Origin: Streptomyces sp. SID8374
GTDB taxonomy: Bacteria; Actinomycetota; Actinomycetes; Streptomycetales; Streptomycetaceae
Assembly (NCBI RefSeq): GCF_009865135.1
Contig: NZ_WWGH01000001.1
Coordinates: forward strand, 3,906,001-3,970,000
Length of the DNA stretch: 64,000 nucleotides
Direction of reading: 5' to 3'
Under the pieces are notes generated by a model. That model made no database searches. It was not told the origin of the DNA and was given only the letters and a program-made list of their open reading frames with translations. Below, one piece after another: positions 1-7,897 of this stretch; the stretch's first letter is position 1; each line of letters begins with the position of its first letter. The position numbers were made by a program, and so were the translations under genes.

Positions 1-1194
1 TTCAACCAGTACTTCGCCAACGCCTCCACCGCCGAGCACAAGCGGTACGGGATCGGCACCGGCGCCACCGAGCGCAAGTGGGAGCGGTTCGACCGGCGGT
101 TCGACCTGGCGAAGGAGCCCAACGAGGCCAACCGCTTCGGCTGGGTCGTCGAACTCGACCCGTACGACCCGGACTCCACCCCGCGCAAGCGGACCGCGCT
201 GGGCCGGTTCAAGCACGAGGCGGCCGAGCCCCGGCTGACCTCGGACGGCCGCCCGGTCGTCTACATGGGCGACGACGAGCGGTTCGACTACCTCTACAAG
301 TTCGTCTCCAGCAAGCGGATGAAGAAGGGCAACTCGCGCGCCGCCCGCGAGCACAACCTGACGCTGCTGGACGAGGGCACGCTGTACGTCGCGAAGCTGA
401 CCGGAGACTCCCCGGCCGCCGAGATCGACGGCACCGGAAAGCTTCCCTCCGACGGCGAGTTCGACGGCAGCGGTGTCTGGATCCCGCTGGCCACCGGCAC
501 CACCTCGCACGTGCCGGGCATGACCGCCGAAGAGGTGTACGTCTACACGCGGCTGGCCGGTGACAAGGTCGGCGCCACCAAGATGGACCGGCCCGAGGAC
601 GTCGAACCCTCCCCGCGCACCGGCCGGGTCTACGTGGCGCTCACCAACAACACCGACCGCGGCAAGGAGGGCAAGGCCCCGGCAGACGAGGCCAACCCGC
701 GCAACGCCAACAAGCACGGGCAGATCCTGGAGCTCGCGGAGAACTGGGACGACCCGGCGGGTGACGGGTTCGCCTGGCGGCTCTTCCTCGTCGCGGGCGA
801 CCCGAACGACCCGTCGACGTACTTCGCCGGTTTCCCCAAGGACCGGGTCAGCCCCATCTCCTGCCCGGACAACGTGGCGTTCGACTCCCACGGCAACCTG
901 TGGATCTCGACCGACGGCAACCAGCTCGGTTCGCACGACGGCCTCTTCGGTGTCGCCACCCACGGTGACCGGCGCGGTGAGCTGAAGCAGTTCCTGACCG
1001 TCCCGACCGGTGCGGAAACCTGCGGACCGGTCATCCAGGACCGCCGCGTCCTGGTCGCCGTCCAGCACCCGGGCGAGGTCGACGGCGCCTCGGTGGAGAA
1101 GCCGGCGAGCATCTGGCCCGACGGCCCGGGCAAGATCGTCCGCCCCTCCGTCGTCGCGGTCTGGCGCAAGGACGGGCGCGACATCGGGGTGTGA
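1..1194 (+). CDS. PhoX-family (DUF839) phosphatase, C-terminal part
   Basis: The frame is open from the first base, so the N-terminus, and any Tat signal, lies outside the window. About 397 codons are visible. The reading contains stretches typical of the PhoX/DUF839 beta-propeller family: FGWVVELDPYDP near the left edge, RPEDVEPSPRTGRVYVALTN in the middle and CPDNVAFDSHGNLWISTDG near the end. Known members are exported, metal-dependent (Ca/Fe) alkaline phosphatases that release phosphate from organic esters, usually under phosphate starvation. Family assignment is firm; substrate and regulation cannot be judged because the promoter is off-window. Confidence 0.93.
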   Translation, partial: FNQYFANASTAEHKRYGIGTGATERKWERFDRRFDLAKEPNEANRFGWVVELDPYDPDSTPRKRTALGRFKHEAAEPRLTSDGRPVVYMGDDERFDYLYKFVSSKRMKKGNSRAAREHNLTLLDEGTLYVAKLTGDSPAAEIDGTGKLPSDGEFDGSGVWIPLATGTTSHVPGMTAEEVYVYTRLAGDKVGATKMDRPEDVEPSPRTGRVYVALTNNTDRGKEGKAPADEANPRNANKHGQILELAENWDDPAGDGFAWRLFLVAGDPNDPSTYFAGFPKDRVSPISCPDNVAFDSHGNLWISTDGNQLGSHDGLFGVATHGDRRGELKQFLTVPTGAETCGPVIQDRRVLVAVQHPGEVDGASVEKPASIWPDGPGKIVRPSVVAVWRKDGRDIGV

Positions 1195-1239
1195 CCCCCG
1201 GGACCGCATGACCGCATGACCTCGTGACCGCATGACCAT

Positions 1240-1268
1240 CAGGCCTGTGCCCATCCGGTGCGGGCCTG
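1240..1268. terminator. weak hairpin after PhoX gene
   Basis: An imperfect inverted repeat (AGGCC...GGCCT plus flanking pairs) with a 15-nt-class loop follows the PhoX stop codon and a run of CCGCATGACC repeats at 1204-1238. There is no U-tract. It may end PhoX transcription, but the call is weak. Confidence 0.3.
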
Positions 1269-1396
1269 ATGTGCATCCCTCAAAAGCGTGGCGGGGGAAC
1301 GGAATTGGGGGCCTACGGTGAACGGCCGGTGTGGCTGACGTGTGCTCGGCGGCGCCGGGGACTGTGCACCGCACGCGTCGACCCGGAAGGACCCCC

Positions 1397-3094
1397 ATGG
1401 GACTCCCCTCCCGCAGAATCCACCTCGCGGCCTGCGCCTTGGCGGCGGGGGCGCTCCTGACCGGCCTCGCACCGGCGACCGGCGCCGCCGCCCCGGTGGG
1501 GACCACGGCAAGGACCACCGCCGACGACCCGGCCCGGCCGAACAGCAGGGCCGACGACCCGGCCCAGCCCGACGACATGCCGGACGACGGGTTCGACGAC
1601 GAGCACGAGGGCGAGCAGGACGACCTCGTCGGCCCCGACGGCACGCCCGAGGGGCGGGCGCCCGGAACGCAGGCCGCACCGGTCCCGGGCAGGGCGGCCG
1701 ACTTCAAGCTCGCCGCCGGCAGCGACCTCTCCGGGCTCGTCGGCCGGCTGGACGCCGCACTGCCCAAGCAGGGCCTCACCGCGCTGATGGAGCAGGCCAA
1801 CCGCCCGTCGGGCTGGGAGGGCGCCTGCGGCAACACCTCCATCTACGGCCCCGATCTGGCGGTCAACCACCGGGTCTGCTGGGACGGCGACGACCTGGCG
1901 TCCGGCGAGTGGGTCCCGCAGGCCATCACCGGGGTCTCCGACGCCCAGGAGGACGAGGACTGGGGGTCGTCGAACGCCGAGCCGATCGCGGTGGCCTCGT
2001 ACGACGCCAAGAACCCGGGGCGCAGCGACCAGGCGTCGGGCCGCGACAACTGCGTCCAGCCCTCCGTGTCCGACGCCTGCAACGAGAAGGGCGTCCGGGT
2101 CAGCTTCTTCAACCAGGCCACCCAGAAGTACCGCCACGTCCTGCTGGCCTGGCCGTACGTGAACTCCAAGAACAACATCTCCTTCGACGCGCTCCACGCG
2201 AGCGAAGGAAAGTGCACCGGCACCGTGACGCCGTCCTGCAAGGCACAGAACGGCATCCACGCGGGCGGCATGGTCTGGTACGGCAACTACCTGTACCTCG
2301 CCGACACCGCCAACGGCATGCGGGTCTTCGACCTCCGCAAGATCATGGACCTCAACCCGGACAACGACGCCGACAAGAACGACCCGACGCCGGACGGCCT
2401 GGAGAGCGACGTCAAGGACAAGAAGCGGATCGGGCGGCAGAACAACGTCTGGTACTCCTTCGGCTACCGGTACGTCATGCCGCAGGTCGCCACCCTGAAG
2501 TTCACCACGGCGAAGAACGGCGGCACGACCGCCGGGAACCAGTGCTACGCCACCGGCCGCCCCAAGGCCTCGTTCCTCTCCCTGGACCGCACGGGCACCG
2601 ACCATCTGATCCTGGGCGAGTACTGCAACAAGAACAACGGCGGCACCAGCAACGGACGCGTCGGTACGTATCCGATGGCCGCGCTCACCGCCGCCGTCGA
2701 GGGCAAACCGGGCACCACGGCCTCCGCCGACGCCGCGTTCGGACTGCCGACCGGCGGCGCGTTCTACGGCGAGACGCTGTGGCACAAGATCCAGGGCGCC
2801 CTGCGCTACGAGGGGAAGTGGTACTTCCACCGCTCCAACGCCTACAGCAACGGCCGTCTGCTCCAGGCCACCCCGGGGACGGTCGACGGGACCACCCAGC
2901 TCGTCGGGAACACGAAGGTCCTCCAGTCCTCGTACGGTCCCGAGGACCTCTACCTGGCCCACGGGCGCGGCGACGGCTTCGCCCCGCAGCTGTGGTCGCT
3001 CAGCGAGCACGCCCCCAGCCCCTCCTGCACCGGATGCAAGCGGGAGCTGTACAGCTACAACATGAGCGAGGTGATCGGCGACTTCGGTTCCTGA
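1397..3094 (+). CDS. Secreted protein of unknown function, possible beta-propeller
   Basis: Start ATG 1397 is preceded by GGAAGG and gives 565 residues. Residues 1-35 are a Sec signal peptide (RR, hydrophobic ALAAGALLTGLAPATGAAA). A low-complexity acidic/proline region follows (about 40-110), then a Cys-containing globular part. Phrases such as GGMVWYGNYLYLADTANGMR resemble LVIVD/YncE-type propeller blades, and a CTGCKRELYSYNMSE tail carries a CxxC. I do not recognise a catalytic motif. It shares direction with the PhoX gene but is separated by 202 bp, so it probably has its own promoter. Confidence 0.85.
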   Translation: MGLPSRRIHLAACALAAGALLTGLAPATGAAAPVGTTARTTADDPARPNSRADDPAQPDDMPDDGFDDEHEGEQDDLVGPDGTPEGRAPGTQAAPVPGRAADFKLAAGSDLSGLVGRLDAALPKQGLTALMEQANRPSGWEGACGNTSIYGPDLAVNHRVCWDGDDLASGEWVPQAITGVSDAQEDEDWGSSNAEPIAVASYDAKNPGRSDQASGRDNCVQPSVSDACNEKGVRVSFFNQATQKYRHVLLAWPYVNSKNNISFDALHASEGKCTGTVTPSCKAQNGIHAGGMVWYGNYLYLADTANGMRVFDLRKIMDLNPDNDADKNDPTPDGLESDVKDKKRIGRQNNVWYSFGYRYVMPQVATLKFTTAKNGGTTAGNQCYATGRPKASFLSLDRTGTDHLILGEYCNKNNGGTSNGRVGTYPMAALTAAVEGKPGTTASADAAFGLPTGGAFYGETLWHKIQGALRYEGKWYFHRSNAYSNGRLLQATPGTVDGTTQLVGNTKVLQSSYGPEDLYLAHGRGDGFAPQLWSLSEHAPSPSCTGCKRELYSYNMSEVIGDFGS

Positions 3095-3137
3095 CGTTCC
3101 TGAGTTCCTGATGCTCCTGACGTTCCTGGCGTTCTGG
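3087..3137. repeat. Six ~9-bp tandem repeats (GTTCCTGAC-like)
   Basis: Units begin at 3087, 3095, 3104, 3113, 3121 and 3130, each a variant of CGTTCCTGA. The array contains the stop codon of the secreted-protein gene and runs into the spacer before the S4 gene. No function is evident. Confidence 0.7.
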
Positions 3138-3182
3138 CCGATGGGGCCGGTAAAGGGCGGCCCCCGGCCCGCCTACCGGGAC

Positions 3183-3195
3183 TAGAGTCGTACCC
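3183..3195 (+). promoter_or_regulatory. -10 element of leaderless S4-protein gene
   Basis: TAGAGT at 3183-3188 lies 7 nt before ATG 3196. This spacing would put the transcription start on the A of the start codon, and no Shine-Dalgarno is present. Confidence 0.6.
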
Positions 3196-3597
3196 ATGGT
3201 TTCCGGTGACGCGCCGCAGGCGGAGGGAAGCGTCCGGGTCGACGTGTGGATCTGGTCGGTCCGGCTGACGAAGACCCGTGCCCAGGCGGCCGCGGCCTGC
3301 CGGGCCGGCCATGTGAAGGTCGGCGGCGAGCGGGCCAAGCCCGCCCAGGCCGTCCGTATCGGTGACGAGGTACGGCTCCGGCACGCGGGGCGGGACCGGG
3401 TGGTCGTCGTCTCGAAGATCGTGAAGAAGCGGGTCGGACCGCCGGTGGCCGTCGAGTGCTTCGTCGACAACAGCCCGCCCCCGCCGCCGCGCGAGCTGGC
3501 GATCCAGGTTCCGGTACGGGACCGGGGCACGGGCCGCCCGACCAAGCGCGACCGCCGTGAGATGGAGCGCCTCCAGGGTCGTCTGCCGGAGCTCTGA
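3196..3597 (+). CDS. S4-domain RNA-binding protein (Hsp15/RqcP-like)
   Basis: A 133-residue basic protein. Residues about 12-75 form an S4 domain (VDVWIWSVRLTKTRAQAAAA, then GHVKVGGERAKPAQAVRIGD), followed by a linker and a basic tail (RPTKRDRREMERLQGR). The architecture and length match Hsp15/RqcP proteins, which bind stalled 50S-peptidyl-tRNA complexes or structured rRNA. A ribosome-associated role is inferred from family. The gene appears monocistronic and leaderless. Tandem parS sites follow immediately downstream. Confidence 0.9.
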   Translation: MVSGDAPQAEGSVRVDVWIWSVRLTKTRAQAAAACRAGHVKVGGERAKPAQAVRIGDEVRLRHAGRDRVVVVSKIVKKRVGPPVAVECFVDNSPPPPPRELAIQVPVRDRGTGRPTKRDRREMERLQGRLPEL

Positions 3598-3634
3598 GCC
3601 GACCGGCGGTCCCTCGTGCGGGTTCTGTCCCGTT

Positions 3635-3648
3635 GTTTCACGTGAAAC
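3635..3648. promoter_or_regulatory. parS: parS site 1
   Basis: GTTTCACGTGAAAC is a perfect 14-bp palindrome identical to the actinobacterial/B. subtilis parS core bound by ParB for chromosome segregation. It lies in the 87-bp spacer between the S4 gene and a convergent membrane-protein gene. Confidence 0.93.
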
Positions 3649-3660
3649 GTCCGTACGGGT

Positions 3661-3674
3661 GTTTCACGTGAAAC
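3661..3674. promoter_or_regulatory. parS: parS site 2
   Basis: A second identical GTTTCACGTGAAAC, with start-to-start distance 26 bp from the first. The pair would load two ParB clamps next to each other. I found no third copy by eye in the window. Confidence 0.93.
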
Positions 3675-3684
3675 GTCGGCACGG

Positions 3685-4590
3685 TCACCCCCGCCCGGCC
3701 CTCCGACGCCCCAGCAGCACCCGGGCCAGCACCGCCCCCACCAGCAGGACCGCGCCCACCACCAGCACCACCCACACCGTGGTCCGCAGCGAGGCCGTCA
3801 GGGCGTCGACCACCGCGGCTGCCGCGTCCCGGTCGCCGTCCGGGACCTCGTCCAACGCCCGGCTCCGGCCGACCGCCACCAGGATCCGCAGCGCGATCGC
3901 CCCGAGCACGAACCCGGCGCCCACGGCCGCCGTGGCGGTCAGCCCGGCCCGGAGCCCTCCCCGTACCGTCGCGATGCCCACCACCAGCACGAGCAGGACC
4001 AGCGTGGCGATGGCCGGCCAGATGCTGCAGTAGCGCAGCCAGTGGAACGAGTCCCGCAGGGTGTCCGCCCGGTCCGGGCCGATCACCGTGATCTCCGTCC
4101 GCTGGACGGGGATCTGGTCCGCGAACGGCACCCCTCGGCTCACCAGATCCTGCTTGACCTGCTGGATCACCGGCCCGAGGTCGATGGTGACCGCCTCGCC
4201 GCTGTCACCGTCCAGCGCGGCGGTCACCGCCTCGTGCGCGGTCCGGTTGGCGGTGTCCCAGGCGTTCGCGAAGGCCTCGGTGGAGGTGAAGGACCGCACG
4301 GTCTCGTGCAGGAAGTCGCGGACGGTCTCCTGGAGCGGGCCGAGGTCGATCTGCTCCATCGCCTTGTCGGTGATCAGCTCCGTGACGGTGCTCTGCACCG
4401 CCGGGTCGGAGGAGAGCGGGGAGACGGCGGCGACGTACCGGTCGGTGTCGTCGATCTCCAGGTCGACCCAGGCGGAGAGCGCGCTGAACGGCACCAGGGC
4501 GGTGAGCAGGACGATCAGGACGGCCGACAGGGCCACCGAGGCCGTCGAGACGGCCGAGGCCTTCGAGGTCGCCGCAGCAGAGGTCCGCAC
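3685..4590 (-). CDS. Four-TM membrane protein, unknown function
   Basis: About 301 residues: one TM near residues 18-40, a 150-residue extracytoplasmic region rich in acidic residues (IDDTDRYVAAVSPLSSDP...), then three TMs (about 190-212, 220-245, 268-290) and a basic C-tail. This resembles many actinobacterial integral membrane proteins with an N-terminal TM and a periplasmic domain. The start is uncertain: GTG 4590 sits directly against GGAGGA, too close for a good ribosome site. Convergent with the S4 gene. Confidence 0.8.
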   Translation of the reverse strand: MRTSAAATSKASAVSTASVALSAVLIVLLTALVPFSALSAWVDLEIDDTDRYVAAVSPLSSDPAVQSTVTELITDKAMEQIDLGPLQETVRDFLHETVRSFTSTEAFANAWDTANRTAHEAVTAALDGDSGEAVTIDLGPVIQQVKQDLVSRGVPFADQIPVQRTEITVIGPDRADTLRDSFHWLRYCSIWPAIATLVLLVLVVGIATVRGGLRAGLTATAAVGAGFVLGAIALRILVAVGRSRALDEVPDGDRDAAAAVVDALTASLRTTVWVVLVVGAVLLVGAVLARVLLGRRRAGRG

Positions 4591-4721
4591 TCCTCCAGGG
4601 AATCCCGTCCCGGGCCGGACCGCTCAGGGCCGTACGCCGTTCGAGTTGCCGGGCCGCGCGGGCGGGTGTGCTCTGGAGGAACGGGGGCGCGCGACGGGGG
4701 CGAGGGAAGGAGCTGTCCGCG

Positions 4722-5129
4722 ATGGTCACACACGCAGCCATGCCCGGCCGGAAGAGGGCCCGCGCGCATGCACGGCCCCGCAGTCTCACCCCGTACGCCG
4801 TGGCGGTGCCCATGGCGCTCGGCACCATCTACGGGTTCTACGCCGCGTTCATCCGCCGCGACGGCGGCCCCAGCACCGGCGGGCAGGTCGTCCTGGGCCT
4901 CGTCTCCGGTGCGGCGGTGGCGGCCCTCTGCTTCGCGCTGGGCCGGATCCAGCGGTCGCTGCCGCACGGGCTGCGCGCGCTCGCGTACGGGGCTCTGACC
5001 GCCTGCGCCATCGGCTTCCTGGTGAGCCTCACCGATACCGGCGTGCTGCGGTCGACCGTGCTGGGCCTGGTGGTCGGCGTGGGCGTCTTCCTGTCCACGT
5101 TCTACTTCTTCTACTCACGGGAGCGCTGA
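4722..5129 (+). CDS. Small four-TM membrane protein, unknown function
   Basis: Start ATG 4722 follows GAAGGAGC and gives 135 residues. A basic N-terminus (GRKRARAHARPRS) precedes four hydrophobic segments (about 27-47, 55-75, 84-104, 110-130) with short loops, ending YFFYSRER. No recognised domain; similar proteins are common in Streptomyces. The 131-bp spacer to the divergent gene should hold both promoters. Confidence 0.82.
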   Translation: MVTHAAMPGRKRARAHARPRSLTPYAVAVPMALGTIYGFYAAFIRRDGGPSTGGQVVLGLVSGAAVAALCFALGRIQRSLPHGLRALAYGALTACAIGFLVSLTDTGVLRSTVLGLVVGVGVFLSTFYFFYSRER

Positions 5130-5283
5130 CCGCCCCTGACCGCCTGGACCGGTCGCGAGGAACGTTCCAGCCGTGGACACCGACCGCGGACGCGGCCGCC
5201 AGATCGCATCTGGCGGCCGCGCCCCCGCATCTGGCGCCCAAGGGGTGAGGGAGCCGGAGGGGAAGCGGGAGGAGGAGCGAGCG

Positions 5284-5931
5284 ATGTCGGACGCGACGGA
5301 CGGCAGGGACACCGAGACGGACGGCAGCGGGACCGGGAAGGACGACGGGGAGACCGGGAAGACCGGGGACGGCGGGGATCCGCTGCGGGTCGCGGTGATC
5401 ATCGGCAGCACGCGCGAAGGGCGCATCGGCGACGCAGTCGGCCGATGGTTCGTGGAGCGGGCTCGGGTACGGGGCGAGCTCGACCTCGTCGTGCTGGATC
5501 TCGCGGAGTTCGACTTCCCCGTGCACTACCCGGAGCGGGCGACGGAGCAGATGACGGAGTTCGCGGGGGCGATCGGGGAGGCCGAGGCCTTCGTCGTGGT
5601 CACCCCGGAGTACAACCGCTCCTTCCCGGCCTCCCTCAAGCAGGCCATCGACTTCGCGTACGACGAATGGCAGACCAAGCCGGTCGGCTTCGTGAGCTAC
5701 GGCCACGGCTCGTCCGGGCTGTACGCGGTGGAGCAGCTGCGCTCGGTCTTCACGGAGCTGCACACGGTGACCCTGCGCAACGGGGTGGCCCTCGACTTCC
5801 TGCACACGACGCTGGAGGACCACGCGGGCGCCTGTGCGCGGGACCGGGCGGTGCGGCTGATGCTGGACCAGCTCGGCTGGTGGGGCCGGGCCCTGCGCCA
5901 GGCGCGGGCGGTCCGCCCCTACGTCTCCTGA
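5284..5931 (+). CDS. NADPH-dependent FMN reductase family flavoprotein
   Basis: ATG 5284 follows GGAGGAGCGA; 215 residues. After an acidic, low-complexity head (about 1-35) comes a flavodoxin-like fold with VAVIIGSTREGRIGDAVGRW (phosphate-binding loop) and VTPEYNRSFPASLKQAIDF, the hallmark PEYN motif of NAD(P)H:FMN/quinone reductases. Likely cytosolic reduction of FMN or quinones. It sits 63 bp upstream of the ABC exporter genes and could be co-transcribed with them. Confidence 0.92.
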   Translation: MSDATDGRDTETDGSGTGKDDGETGKTGDGGDPLRVAVIIGSTREGRIGDAVGRWFVERARVRGELDLVVLDLAEFDFPVHYPERATEQMTEFAGAIGEAEAFVVVTPEYNRSFPASLKQAIDFAYDEWQTKPVGFVSYGHGSSGLYAVEQLRSVFTELHTVTLRNGVALDFLHTTLEDHAGACARDRAVRLMLDQLGWWGRALRQARAVRPYVS

Positions 5932-5994
5932 CACCCCTCTGGCCCCCCACCCCCACGCCCCGGACTTCGACGACGACGTACAAGGAATGGATTC

Positions 5995-6966
5995 ATGAGC
6001 ACTGAACTGGCCATCGAGACCACGGGGCTGGTGAAGGTCTTCGGCGAGAACCGCGCGGTGGACGGCGTCGACCTCGCGGTCCCGACCGGCACCGTCTACG
6101 GGGTCCTCGGACCCAACGGCGCCGGGAAGACCACCACCGTCCGGATGCTCGCGACGCTGCTGCGCCCGGACGACGGAACGGCCCGGGTGTTCGGCAAGGA
6201 CGTGGTGAAGGAAGCCGACGCGGTCCGCAGCCGGGTCAGTCTCACCGGGCAGTACGCCTCGGTCGACGAGGACCTGACCGGCAACGAGAACCTCATCCTG
6301 CTCGCCCGGCTCCTGGGCCACTCCAAGCCGGCGGCCCGCGACCGGGCCGCCCAGCTGCTCGAAGGGTTCGGGCTGAGCGAGGCGGCCGGCAAGCAGGTGA
6401 AGAACTACTCGGGAGGCATGCGGCGCCGCATCGACATCGCCGCCTCCATCCTCAACACCCCCGACCTGCTCTTCCTGGACGAGCCGACCACCGGACTCGA
6501 CCCGCGCAGCCGCAACCAGGTGTGGGACATCGTGCGCGCGGTCGTCGCCCACGGCACCACGGTCCTGCTGACGACGCAGTATCTCGACGAGGCCGACCAG
6601 CTGGCCTCCCGGATCGCCGTGATCGACCACGGCCGGGTGATCGCCGAGGGCACCAAGGGCGAGCTCAAGGCCTCCGTCGGCTCCGGCACCGTCCACCTGC
6701 GGCTGCGCGACGCCGCCCAGCGGCCCGAGGCCGAGCGGGTGCTGTCGCTCGAACTCGACGCCACGGTCCAGCTGGACGCGGACCCGGTGGCGCTGACCGC
6801 CCGGGTCGACGCGCACGGCTCCGACCGGGGTGCGGCGGAACAGGCGGCACGGGCCCTGGCCGAGCTGGCCCGGTCCGGCATCACGGTCGACAACTTCTCG
6901 CTGGGACAGCCCAGCCTCGACGAGGTCTTCCTCGCCCTCACGGACAAGAAGGGAGTGGCGGCATGA
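5995..6966 (+). CDS. DrrA-type ABC exporter ATP-binding protein
   Basis: 323 residues with Walker [11 protein letters not shown] (about 38-47), ABC signature [10 protein letters not shown] (about 137) and Walker [13 protein letters not shown] (about 159). The C-terminal extension ending in [13 protein letters not shown] matches the daunorubicin-resistance DrrA subfamily. It should power export of a hydrophobic compound with the following permease; the ATGA overlap shows translational coupling. The substrate is unknown, and no biosynthetic gene cluster is visible nearby. Confidence 0.95.
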   Translation: MSTELAIETTGLVKVFGENRAVDGVDLAVPTGTVYGVLGPNGAGKTTTVRMLATLLRPDDGTARVFGKDVVKEADAVRSRVSLTGQYASVDEDLTGNENLILLARLLGHSKPAARDRAAQLLEGFGLSEAAGKQVKNYSGGMRRRIDIAASILNTPDLLFLDEPTTGLDPRSRNQVWDIVRAVVAHGTTVLLTTQYLDEADQLASRIAVIDHGRVIAEGTKGELKASVGSGTVHLRLRDAAQRPEAERVLSLELDATVQLDADPVALTARVDAHGSDRGAAEQAARALAELARSGITVDNFSLGQPSLDEVFLALTDKKGVAA

Positions 6967-7820
6967 GCACCGCGACCACCAAGACGGAGCTGGAAGACGT
7001 CGCACTCGCCCCGCCGGACAAGGAGCGGCTCTCGGCTCTCCTGGTCGGCCTGGACCGCCCGCCGAGGCCCAGCGCGCTGTCGGCCTCCCTCACCTTCGGC
7101 TGGCGCGCCATGCTGAAGATCAAGCATGTGCCGGAGCAGCTCTTCGATGTGACGGCTTTCCCGATCATGCTGGTCCTGATGTACACGTACCTCTTCGGAG
7201 GGGCGCTGGCCGGCTCCACACAGCAGTACATCCAGTTCCTGCTGCCCGGCATCCTGGTGATGAGCGTCGTGATGATCACGATGTACACCGGCGTCTCGGT
7301 CAACACCGACATCACCAAGGGCGTCTTCGACCGGTTCCGTACGCTGCCGATCTGGCGGCCCGCGCCGATGGTCGGCTATCTGCTCGGTGACGTCCTGCGC
7401 TATGTGCTGGCCTCGGTGGTGATGCTGACGGTCGGCATGATCATCGGCTTCCGGCCGGGCGGCGGGGTGCTGGGGATGCTGGCGGGGGTGGCCCTGCTGT
7501 TGGTCTTCGCGTTCGCGTTCTCGTGGATCTGGACCATGTTCGGGCTGCTGCTGCGCACCGAGAAGTCGGTGATGGGCGTCAGCATGATGGTGATCTTCCC
7601 GCTCACCTTCCTCAGCAACGTCTTCGTCGACCCGAAGACGATGCCGGGCTGGTTGCAGGCCTTCGTGAACAACAGCCCGATCACCCACCTGGCCACGGCG
7701 GTACGCGAGCTGATGGCGGGCAACTGGCCCGCATCCGACATCGCCTGGTCGCTGGGGTGGGCCGGAGCGATCATGGCCGTGTTCGGTGTCGTGACGATGA
7801 GGCTCTACAACCGGAAGTGA
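6963..7820 (+). CDS. ABC-2 type permease (DrrB-like)
   Basis: ATG 6963 overlaps the TGA of the ATPase gene by four bases. 285 residues with six predicted TMs starting near residue 60 and the ABC-2/DrrB phrases [16 protein letters not shown] and [20 protein letters not shown]. The cytoplasmic N-terminus (about 1-45) is polar. Forms the membrane half of the exporter with the upstream ATPase. Confidence 0.95.
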   Translation: MSTATTKTELEDVALAPPDKERLSALLVGLDRPPRPSALSASLTFGWRAMLKIKHVPEQLFDVTAFPIMLVLMYTYLFGGALAGSTQQYIQFLLPGILVMSVVMITMYTGVSVNTDITKGVFDRFRTLPIWRPAPMVGYLLGDVLRYVLASVVMLTVGMIIGFRPGGGVLGMLAGVALLLVFAFAFSWIWTMFGLLLRTEKSVMGVSMMVIFPLTFLSNVFVDPKTMPGWLQAFVNNSPITHLATAVRELMAGNWPASDIAWSLGWAGAIMAVFGVVTMRLYNRK

Positions 7821-7897
7821 CCAGGCGGAAGGGACCCCGGCGCGGATCGGCGCCGGGGTCACAGGCCGTCGCCCGGGTCACAGGCCGTCGGTCCGGG

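Noticed and set aside
1313-3010. Long minus-strand frame opposite the secreted-protein gene
   Set aside because: Arg/Gly/Val-rich shadow caused by high GC; the plus-strand frame has a signal peptide and ribosome site.
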